Shown: positions 50,346 through 57,654 of the stretch, one piece after another | How positions within the stretch are numbered: the stretch's first letter is position 1 | Layout of the letters: each line of letters begins with the position of its first letter | Assembly (NCBI RefSeq): GCF_026191725.2 | Contig: NZ_CP120863.1 | Location: 1,282,001 to 1,346,000 of the forward strand | Reading direction: 5' to 3' | DNA length: 64,000 bases | DNA from: Roseibium porphyridii | GTDB taxonomy: Bacteria > Pseudomonadota > Alphaproteobacteria > Rhizobiales > Stappiaceae | Position numbers and translations under genes: made by a program | Notes under the pieces: generated by a model | Databases searched by the model: none | Told to the model about the DNA's origin: nothing | The model's input: only the letters and a program-made list of their open reading frames with translations

Positions 50346-51047
50346 TCAGGTCTCCAGCCGACTTGAGAGCGGGATCAGTTTTGTGTCCTCATCGACGCGA
50401 AGCAGCAAACCGAAATGTTCGTCGACGCCGACAAATGTTCCGGATTGGCCATCGACGTCGATCTGCTCGCCCATATTCTGTGCAAGGGCACGCCAATCGG
50501 TGTGAACCGGCCGTGGACCATCTTCCAGCCAACGATTGATCCAGTAAAGCGTATGGCGAACCCAGGCCTCCAGGAGATCGGTCGCGGTGATTTCCGCACA
50601 GCCTTCTTCGGTCAGATACGTCCTGTCGGGCGCTTCTCCCGGGTTCCCGTCGGAACTCGACATGTTGAGTTCCAGTCCGACAACAAGCCAGTCGGGTTCT
50701 TCGGTTGGCTGTGTCGTGGACGCCTTGACCCGGAATCGCCCGCATATGGCGCCATTCACCCTGATGCCGCCATCCCATTGCAGGTGAACGGCGACCTCCG
50801 GGGGGGCCAATGCTCCAAGGGCTGCCTGAAGTCCGAGGCCGCAAACCGGCAGTGCAGTCATGGCCGGCTCCAGCGGCATTTCAGGTGTGAAGATCAGACT
50901 TGCCTTAAAGACAGTGCCGGAGAGGTTGTAAACAACAGTTCCTGCATCGGTGCCGGCAACGGCCAGGGCAGTTGCGCGTTCAAAGGGATCGATAGCGCCC
51001 GGAACGGCCTCGCCCTGAAACAAGGGGGGCAGCTGAACTTCGCTCAC
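50346..51047 (-). CDS. Biotin/lipoate-protein-ligase-like protein (DUF4444 type)
   Basis: A 233-residue protein resembling the biotin/lipoate ligase catalytic fold, with a C-terminal domain of DUF4444 type. It has LQWDGGIRVNGAICGRFRV, where true ligases carry the substrate-binding and lysine motif; that lysine appears to be missing. This makes cofactor binding or scaffolding more likely than ligation. It shares an ATGA overlap with the Mrp gene. Confidence 0.7.
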   Translation of the reverse strand: MSEVQLPPLFQGEAVPGAIDPFERATALAVAGTDAGTVVYNLSGTVFKASLIFTPEMPLEPAMTALPVCGLGLQAALGALAPPEVAVHLQWDGGIRVNGAICGRFRVKASTTQPTEEPDWLVVGLELNMSSSDGNPGEAPDRTYLTEEGCAEITATDLLEAWVRHTLYWINRWLEDGPRPVHTDWRALAQNMGEQIDVDGQSGTFVGVDEHFGLLLRVDEDTKLIPLSSRLET

Positions 51048-52135
51048 GCGTTGCCTCCCTCAACCAAAGTTTTTGCCAGCTGCCGGAACACGGAAGCTTC
51101 AGGCGCGTCCGGCGTCTTGACGGCAAGCGGTGTGCCACCGTCTCCGGCAAGGCGAATGTTCAAGTGCAAAGGTACTTCGGCCAGAAGCGGGACGCCCAGC
51201 TTTTCTGCCTCTGCGGCGACGCCGCCATGACCGAACACGTGCTCTTCGTGACCGCATTTGGAGCAGATATGAGTCGACATGTTTTCGATCATTCCGACGA
51301 TCGGCACATTCATCTGCTGAAACATGTCGATGCCTTTGCGGGCATCCAGCAGTGCCACGTCCTGAGGCGTGGAGACAATGATGGCGCCATCGACAATGAA
51401 CTTCTGGCTGAGGGTCATCTGAACATCGCCGGTGCCAGGCGGCAAATCGACGATCAGGACATCCAATGCACCCCATTGAACTTGTGACATCATTTGCTGA
51501 AGTGCGCCCATCAGCATTGGACCACGCCAGACAACGGCCTTATCACCGGAAGTCATCAGCCCGATGGAAATCAGGGTAACTCCGTGATTGCGGAGCGGCA
51601 GGATCATCTGGCCGTCAGGTGACGTCGGTCGTCCGGAGATGCCGAGCATCTTTGGTTGCGAGGGACCATAGACATCCGCATCCAGCAGTCCAACCTTGCG
51701 TCCTTCAGCTGCAAGCGCACAGGCAAGGTTTGCAGCGACGGTCGATTTGCCGACGCCGCCCTTTCCGGACGCGATCGCGATCACCCTGTCAATGCCTGGA
51801 ACCCTTTGCGGCCCTGAAGTGCCAGGTACCTGCGGAATGGGTTTGATCGGTTTGGGTTCCTGCGGATCCTGTTTGGGCTCCGGCTGTTCGGAATGGGACG
51901 TCATGACAATCTGGACGTCGTCGCACCCTTCCAGCGCCTTCAGCACCTGACTGGCATGCGCCTCGAGCTTTTCCATTTCCGGCAAGCGTTTCGGGTCGAT
52001 CTCCAAGACAAGCCGGACCGAGGCGTCACGCACCTGAAGGGAGCGTATCATGCCTGAAGCTGCGATAGCTTCGCCACTTGCCGGGTCCTTGACTGTCCCG
52101 AGGGCGGCCAGAACGGTTTCGCGTGTCAAAGGCAC
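51044..52135 (-). CDS. Mrp/NBP35-family iron-sulfur carrier ATPase
   Basis: A 363-residue P-loop protein for delivery of Fe-S clusters. An N-terminal DUF59 domain (residues 1-80) is followed by a proline-rich linker (90-112), the deviant Walker A GKGGVGKST (124-132) and the cluster-binding CSKC in THICSKCGHEE. The GTG at 52135 follows GAGGGG located in the end of the previous gene. The fixed position in the formate dehydrogenase locus suggests a dedicated cluster-loading role. Confidence 0.88.
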   Translation of the reverse strand: MPLTRETVLAALGTVKDPASGEAIAASGMIRSLQVRDASVRLVLEIDPKRLPEMEKLEAHASQVLKALEGCDDVQIVMTSHSEQPEPKQDPQEPKPIKPIPQVPGTSGPQRVPGIDRVIAIASGKGGVGKSTVAANLACALAAEGRKVGLLDADVYGPSQPKMLGISGRPTSPDGQMILPLRNHGVTLISIGLMTSGDKAVVWRGPMLMGALQQMMSQVQWGALDVLIVDLPPGTGDVQMTLSQKFIVDGAIIVSTPQDVALLDARKGIDMFQQMNVPIVGMIENMSTHICSKCGHEEHVFGHGGVAAEAEKLGVPLLAEVPLHLNIRLAGDGGTPLAVKTPDAPEASVFRQLAKTLVEGGNA

Positions 52136-52142
52136 GTTTCGG

Positions 52143-52331
52143 TTACCCCTCGATCTCACCGGTCACGACATGTTCCATGCCAAGTTCTTCTATTGTCACA
52201 ACGGCTTTGACCTTGAAAGTCTTTCCGTCGGAGGAATCGGCCTCGCGAACGGCTTTTTCAATAGCCTGCTGCGAGGTCACACCGACCTGTTTCAGGAATT
52301 TTCTCATCGACATGTTGAAATCGTCGCTCAT
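52143..52331 (-). CDS. DUF6494 family small protein
   Basis: A 62-residue protein (start MSDDFNMSMRKFLKQVG) with GGAG seven bases upstream. It matches the small DUF6494 group. The predicted fold is a helix pair followed by two strands (KTFKVKAVVTIEE, MEHVVTGEIEG). The function is unknown. It is the first gene of the Mrp operon. Confidence 0.75.
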   Translation of the reverse strand: MSDDFNMSMRKFLKQVGVTSQQAIEKAVREADSSDGKTFKVKAVVTIEELGMEHVVTGEIEG

Positions 52332-52423
52332 CTTATTCTCCTCCGCAATCGTGAGTGGATTGACGGGCAGCAGATTTCGCACCTAACCTTGGGGCATTAG
52401 CCAGCGGCGTGAAGGAGGAGCGC

Positions 52424-53185
52424 GTGTGCTGCCGTATCTTAATTGTGCTGTCCTGTGTTCTGGTTCTTCTGACGGGGAAGAACCAGGGTGAGGCCCAGTC
52501 CCGGTCATTCCGCATGTCGGTTCCGGATACCCTTGTCGCGAGCGGTTTTCTGAAACACCTGCTCCCGCGCTTTTCGCTGAAGAACAGCATCCGAATCGAG
52601 CTTGTTGCGGTGGGTTCAGAAGCTGAAGTGCACCTGTCGACCGAGAACATCGGCCGTCCGGTCTTTTCCGGTCTAGGCGAAACGTGGTTTCTGGAAGCGC
52701 AAGTTTCAGACAATGATCTGGTGGCGCGCTTTACCGATTGGCTCTCCAGCGACGTCGGTCGCAGAACTATCGAAACATTCAAGGCGGAAAGCGGGGCCAT
52801 TTTTGTGGCGGCGGTTGCAGAGGTCGAGGATACCGGGCCCATTGAAGTGACCGGTGACATTGTGCAAGGCGAAAAATTGGCTGTGATCCATTGCGGGCGC
52901 TGCCACATGGTCAATGAAGCCACAAGGCTGTCGACAATCGGTTCGTCGCCATCCTTTGCAGTCATGCGCAGCTTCGCCGACTGGCAAGCCCGTTTTGAGG
53001 CGTTTTTCGCGCTCAATCCGCACCCTTCTTTCACCATCATCGACGGAGTGACCGAACCGTTTGACGAAGCCAGGCCGCCGCCAATGGTGCCGGTCGAATT
53101 GTCGCTCACCGACCTGGAAGCGATCCTGGCCTTCGTGACCCAGATCCCTCCAGCTGATCTCGGCGCACCTATCCAGTACCAGTGA
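52424..53185 (+). CDS. Binding-protein-like domain fused to cytochrome c
   Basis: A 253-residue exported protein. The GTG start at 52424 follows AGGAGG and gives a signal peptide (MCCRILIVLSCVLVLLTG). Residues about 30-130 resemble half of a tungstate/molybdate- or phosphate-type binding protein (ASGFLKHLLPRFSLKN, ARFTDWLSSDVGRRTIETFK). A haem motif C157-GRC-H161 follows, with a C-terminal segment ending LEAILAFVTQIPP as in class I cytochromes. It lies inside the formate dehydrogenase locus, divergent from the DUF6494 operon. Confidence 0.72.
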   Translation: MCCRILIVLSCVLVLLTGKNQGEAQSRSFRMSVPDTLVASGFLKHLLPRFSLKNSIRIELVAVGSEAEVHLSTENIGRPVFSGLGETWFLEAQVSDNDLVARFTDWLSSDVGRRTIETFKAESGAIFVAAVAEVEDTGPIEVTGDIVQGEKLAVIHCGRCHMVNEATRLSTIGSSPSFAVMRSFADWQARFEAFFALNPHPSFTIIDGVTEPFDEARPPPMVPVELSLTDLEAILAFVTQIPPADLGAPIQYQ

Positions 53186-53201
53186 GTTTGACTGTCAGGC
53201 C

Positions 53202-55166
53202 TCAATGGTCGCGCCGCTTGCTTATGTAGTCGTCCGTGGTGCGTACCGGTGTCCGTTCGCCATGGGCAAATGGGTTGTTTTCGGAGTGATACACCGAATT
53301 GACACGGCAATCGTCGCACATCTGGATCAGGCGGGCAGCCTTTTCGTTCTGGAACATCGAGTGCTTTCCGGCGAGCTTTTCCGTCAATCGTTCAACCGTT
53401 GAGCGAACGCCGAAAGGTTTGCCGCATTCCACGCAGTTGAACGGTTCCTCTTCCTTCAACACATGCGGTCTGAGAGCGTCGTCGGTCAAGTTCAAACGGG
53501 GATCGAGCGTCAAGGCGCTCTCCGGGCAGATATTCACGCAGATGCCGCATTGCAGGCAGGCATCTTCCTGAAAGCGCAGCTGAGGCTGGTCCGGGTTCTC
53601 CTTCAACGCACCAGACGGACACAGCGAAACGCAGGATAGGCACAAGGTGCAGCTGTCCACATTCAGTTGAACCGCGCCATAGGGTGCGCCCGCCGGCAGC
53701 TCAATCATTTTTTCGTCCGGATTGAGCGCTTTTGCCGACAAGCGGGTGACTTGTCGTCTGGACCCGATCGGTAGGATTGGCTGAATTTGAAGAGCTTCAG
53801 TGTCCGCCTGTCCGAGTGCTTCGTCCAACTGGTCCGGGTCCCGTGGCTCGATGACCTTGATTCTTTCTGGATCACCGATCGTTTTGGCAAGGTCTAACTG
53901 GAACGGAATGCCGTCGGTCTCGGTGGTCGGTGACAGCAGTATGGTGACCCCGGCAAAGCCGCTGCCGAGCGCGCTCAGAATTTCAGCATGCCCAAAGCTT
54001 GCCAAAGCATCCACTTCCAGGGGCAAAACATCGGCAGGAAGGCCGGACCCATACCGAGCGCTCATACGAATGAGCTCCGCCCCGTGTCCGGCATCGTGCA
54101 CAAGAAGACGAGGTTCCGTGTCTTCAAGCTTGCGCCACGTCGCAGCAAGCGTCTGGACACGTTTGAAGGTAAAGTCAGCCGATGGGGCATCATATGAGAT
54201 GGCACCCGAGGGGCAGACCGACGAACAGCTGCCACATCCGGCACAGATCAAGGCGTCAACGGCAACATGATCGCCGGCTGGTGTGATCGCCCCGGTCGGG
54301 CACAGATCGAGGCACCGGGTGCATCCGGTCTTTTCTGCCCGCGAGTGTGCACATAATTGTTCGTTCAATTTGACGAATATCGGCTTCTCAAACGTTCCAG
54401 TCAGCTGGGACGCTTCGAGTATGGCTTTCGTCATTGCGCCGGTATTGCCGGGGTCGGCGCGCAAGTATCCTTCGCGCTTCTCGGGGGCTGGCACCATTGG
54501 CGCATTTCTGCTGAGATCCAGTACGACATCGCATTGTGTCCTGCCTCCCGAGCGAGGCTCGCTGAATGTCATCGGTCCGCGTCCCCCCGGGATACGTTCC
54601 TGCAAGGCGTCAAAGGACAGATTGAATTGGCCCAGTGCTCCGGTGACGGTGTTGATGCGACCGCGTACGATGTCGAATCGCCGGTCATCGGTCATCGGTG
54701 TTTCAGCTTCAGGGGCCAGCAACACGGTGACGCTCAATATTTCGCAAAGCTGTTCGGCAGCGCTCAGGGCAGCTTCTGATTCGCCAAAAATCAGGCAGGT
54801 GCCCTCAGACGTGACATCCATCACCTTGTCACCGCGGGATGGGATCAATGCTTCTGCAACCAGGGCCGCCATCTTGGCCGAGGCGTTCCGGGTGTCGTTG
54901 GTCCAACCGGCCCGGTCTCTAATGTCTATGAAACCGGGGTCTTCAGCTTCTATGTCGGCAGCAAGTTCTTCAAAAGCTGTGCGTTCCTGCTGACACGCGA
55001 TCAGAACGCCCCCCTTTTGAAGCGCGTCCTCCGCGATGGCTGCCTCTTTCCGGCAAAGTTCGGTGTAAACTTTCGAACAGGAAATGCCTGTCGCCTGTTC
55101 AATCCGCTCTGCATCGATTGTCTGACTCTTCAGACAATCGCACAGCAGCAGCCTCGGTTCCGTCAT
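53202..55166 (-). CDS. Multi-cluster 4Fe-4S ferredoxin-domain protein
   Basis: A protein of about 654 residues. Four ferredoxin CxxCxxC motifs are visible: GCTRCLDLCPTGAI, CAGCGSCSSVCPSGAI, CTLCLSCVSLCPSGAL and CLQCGICVNICPESAL. They are followed by a C-terminal zinc-ribbon-like CVECG and CDDC pair. N-terminal LLLCDCLKSQ adds two more cysteines. Earlier ATGs at 55205, 55220 and 55241 are possible; 55220 has a good GGAG, so the start is uncertain by up to 25 residues. It is soluble and probably an electron hub for the formate dehydrogenase. Confidence 0.85.
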   Translation of the reverse strand: MTEPRLLLCDCLKSQTIDAERIEQATGISCSKVYTELCRKEAAIAEDALQKGGVLIACQQERTAFEELAADIEAEDPGFIDIRDRAGWTNDTRNASAKMAALVAEALIPSRGDKVMDVTSEGTCLIFGESEAALSAAEQLCEILSVTVLLAPEAETPMTDDRRFDIVRGRINTVTGALGQFNLSFDALQERIPGGRGPMTFSEPRSGGRTQCDVVLDLSRNAPMVPAPEKREGYLRADPGNTGAMTKAILEASQLTGTFEKPIFVKLNEQLCAHSRAEKTGCTRCLDLCPTGAITPAGDHVAVDALICAGCGSCSSVCPSGAISYDAPSADFTFKRVQTLAATWRKLEDTEPRLLVHDAGHGAELIRMSARYGSGLPADVLPLEVDALASFGHAEILSALGSGFAGVTILLSPTTETDGIPFQLDLAKTIGDPERIKVIEPRDPDQLDEALGQADTEALQIQPILPIGSRRQVTRLSAKALNPDEKMIELPAGAPYGAVQLNVDSCTLCLSCVSLCPSGALKENPDQPQLRFQEDACLQCGICVNICPESALTLDPRLNLTDDALRPHVLKEEEPFNCVECGKPFGVRSTVERLTEKLAGKHSMFQNEKAARLIQMCDDCRVNSVYHSENNPFAHGERTPVRTTDDYISKRRDH

Positions 55167-55371
55167 TGTCTGCGCGTCCTCTCCCCAGGGATCGCCTGCT
55201 GCCATCTTCGCATGCGGCATCTCAAGCTCTCCACGTACCATAACAAGGGCGCGTTTCGGCGTACGTCAAGTTCGACTTCTGCCGGGCTTGAAATTTGTTC
55301 GCATTGCTGCAGCTTAAAGAGGAAAACAAAACAGCCGGATTCAAAGCCGGGGTGTGGGAGGACCGCCGCTC

Positions 55372-55941
55372 GTGACCGCGGAGAAAACTCAGACAATGCC
55401 TGTCGGGGTCGTTGTAAGACGATTGCCCGGCGTTACTCGTTGGCAAAAGTGGTCTTGGCGACCTGTGTCGCTGTTGCCCGGTGCAGGGCCTGCCGATTGG
55501 AAAGTGCTCAGACAAGAGGGCGAGGCGGTTGAATACCATGCCGCAACGCTTCCACTGGAATTGCATCGCGCTGATACGGAAGCCTACCTGACCGCGCTGT
55601 CCGACAAGGTGCCTTCTGTTTATGTGGTTCTGCGTCCTGCCGACGAGGTTGAGAGAGATGTGCCTCTCGATGTCATGCTCGTCACCGCCTCTGCATACGA
55701 GGGGCAAGACTACGCGGATTCCAGCGAAGTCATGGTGGAAAAGCTCCCAATGCCTGAAGGGCTGGTGGCCTGGATCCGGGACTTCGTCAAGATCCACCAC
55801 GAGGAAGAGATATTCATCAAACGCAAACGTGACAAAAAACGAATCGATTTGCAGGAAGATGGCGTGGGCGACCCGCGCATACGTCAGCTGAGTGACGTTT
55901 ACCGTGCGCCTTTGAGAAAACCGAAGGACACGCTGCAATGA
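55372..55941 (+). CDS. DUF3305 protein
   Basis: A 189-residue cytosolic protein starting at a GTG ten bases after GGGAGG. The MPVGVVVRRLPGVTRWQKWSW and DWKVLRQEGEAVEYHAATL segments define DUF3305. It is found with DUF3306 in formate dehydrogenase operons, and no activity is known. It overlaps the DUF3306 gene by four bases. Confidence 0.82.
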   Translation: MTAEKTQTMPVGVVVRRLPGVTRWQKWSWRPVSLLPGAGPADWKVLRQEGEAVEYHAATLPLELHRADTEAYLTALSDKVPSVYVVLRPADEVERDVPLDVMLVTASAYEGQDYADSSEVMVEKLPMPEGLVAWIRDFVKIHHEEEIFIKRKRDKKRIDLQEDGVGDPRIRQLSDVYRAPLRKPKDTLQ

Positions 55942-56618
55942 GCCAGCAGGACGATGGTGGTTCCGACTTCTGGTCCCGGCGAAAGGCTGCTGTAAAAGCT
56001 GCAGAGGCGGCAGAGCGCGAAGATCTTGAGGCTGCTCAGCAGGCAGAGGTGCGTGCAGCACTTGAAGAAAAGTCCGACGAAGAAATTCTGGAAGAACTCG
56101 GTCTTCCCAATCCAGATGATCTTGCTGAAAATGACGACTTCTCGAAATTTCTTTCAGCAGCCGTGCCAGAGCGATTGCGGCGGCGCGCCTTGCGCAGATT
56201 GTGGACGTTGAACCCGGTTCTGGCCAATATTGATGGCCTTGTCGACTATGGGGAAGATTTTACCGACGCTGCGACTGTCGTCGAAAACCTCCAAACGGTT
56301 TATCAAGTTGGTAAGGGCATGTTCGATAAGTTCGCGGAACTTGCCGAGACGGAAACGGAAGCCACGGAAGTTGCCGATGGCGAGCAGGCGGAGTTGGTCG
56401 AGGACGCTCAGTCGGAGTTGCAGTGCGAAGAAAATATCGCGACGCAAAACGATTATTTACATGACGGAAAAACATCTTTTCAATTGACGCAAGGTGACTC
56501 CGTCGTCCAATCTGGAGAGGAAAGCGTTGTCTCTCTTGATTTGCAAGAAACAGGTGCAGGTGAGTCGCAAGAAGAACCTCGAATAACGAGGCGGAAAATG
56601 CGGTTCGACTATACCTAA
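55938..56618 (+). CDS. DUF3306 protein
   Basis: A 226-residue acidic protein. The first 120 residues (FWSRRKAAVKAAEAAE, LRRRALRRLWTLNPVLANIDGLVDYGEDF) match DUF3306. The rest is a low-complexity acidic tail ending in ITRRKMRFDYT. It is probably an assembly factor for the enzyme encoded downstream. The function has not been established. Confidence 0.82.
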   Translation: MSQQDDGGSDFWSRRKAAVKAAEAAEREDLEAAQQAEVRAALEEKSDEEILEELGLPNPDDLAENDDFSKFLSAAVPERLRRRALRRLWTLNPVLANIDGLVDYGEDFTDAATVVENLQTVYQVGKGMFDKFAELAETETEATEVADGEQAELVEDAQSELQCEENIATQNDYLHDGKTSFQLTQGDSVVQSGEESVVSLDLQETGAGESQEEPRITRRKMRFDYT

Positions 56619-56683
56619 TACTAAAGTCGAAGACTTGAGTTATGTAGATTGATTGCGACGCGCACGAGGGAGGAACCTTGCGG

Positions 56684-57292
56684 ATGTCCGCTGTGGTCAA
56701 GGAATACGTGATCGATCCGGAGGATCGGGCACGCGCAGAACTATACGATTTCATAGGGCTCTTGCTGGCCACGCCTGCTGACGCCTCCCTCCTGGCCCAG
56801 GTCGCCGGTTTAAAGGGTGACGACACACCCGTTGGTGAAACACTCAATACTCTTGCCAAAATTGCTGGCGTGACCTCCGCCGAGACAGCGGAGCGCGAGT
56901 ACAACATCCTATTCATCGGTCTCGGCCGCGGAGAATTGTTGCCCTATGCGAGCCACTATCTCACCGGTTTCTTGAACGAAAAGCCGCTTGCCAACCTGCG
57001 CGCCGATATGGCCAAGCGTGGCATCAAGCGCGCGGAAGACAAGAGTGAGCCGGAAGACAATATCGCATCTCTCATGGAGATGATGGCCGGTATGATCATG
57101 GGCCGGTTCGGCCAGGTGACATCCGTGTCTGAACAGAAAGAATTCTTCAGCGCTCATGTCGAACCATGGGCGATCCACTTTTTCACCGATCTTGAAACAT
57201 CCGCCAGCTCTGTCTTCTACGGTGCTGTTGGATCTCTCGGGCGGCAATTCATGGAGATTGAAGCCGAGGCCTTCGGCATGCTGCCCAACTAG
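56684..57292 (+). CDS. TorD/DmsD-like maturation chaperone
   Basis: A 202-residue helical protein of the TorD family, which holds and proofreads Tat-exported molybdoenzymes. Markers: YDFIGLLLATPADASLL, REYNILFIGLGRGELLPYASHYLTGF and a late DLETSASSVFYGAVGSLG. The ATG at 56684 follows GAGGGAGGA. Its client is likely FdhA, three genes downstream. Confidence 0.85.
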   Translation: MSAVVKEYVIDPEDRARAELYDFIGLLLATPADASLLAQVAGLKGDDTPVGETLNTLAKIAGVTSAETAEREYNILFIGLGRGELLPYASHYLTGFLNEKPLANLRADMAKRGIKRAEDKSEPEDNIASLMEMMAGMIMGRFGQVTSVSEQKEFFSAHVEPWAIHFFTDLETSASSVFYGAVGSLGRQFMEIEAEAFGMLPN

Positions 57293-57349
57293 ACTTCATG
57301 TTGTCAATTTAGGCGGCGGAGCCGCTGCAAGGAGAGGAGGATTGCAACA

Positions 57350-57550
57350 ATGAAACGACCCGAACAGGTGGAGCCCAAAGATGAGGCCGGCCGCCGGGAC
57401 TTCTTGAAACTTGCTGCCATTTCAGCGCCTGTTGCTGTGGCTGCGACCACTGCTGTGGGGACGGCTGAGGCTGCAGAACCTGATCTCACATCTGAAAAGA
57501 TGCAGGACACGGCGCATACCCGCGCCTACTTTGACAGCGCCCGGTTCTAA
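57350..57550 (+). CDS. Small Tat-signal protein of the formate dehydrogenase operon
   Basis: A 66-residue protein with GRRDFLKLAAISAPVAVAAT, a complete twin-arginine signal. The mature part is only about 25 residues (AEPDLTSEKM...). Such tiny Tat proteins regularly precede FdhA in this locus type and may be a transport escort or structural subunit. It lies between the chaperone and fdhA. Confidence 0.8.
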   Translation: MKRPEQVEPKDEAGRRDFLKLAAISAPVAVAATTAVGTAEAAEPDLTSEKMQDTAHTRAYFDSARF

Positions 57551-57654
57551 CTGGACCCTGTGAATACACCCGGCCGATGGTTGCGTGACGCCCGATGGCC
57601 GGTTCACTGACACACCCAGCCGTATCGATTCCGATACAAGCAAGGTAGGGCAAA

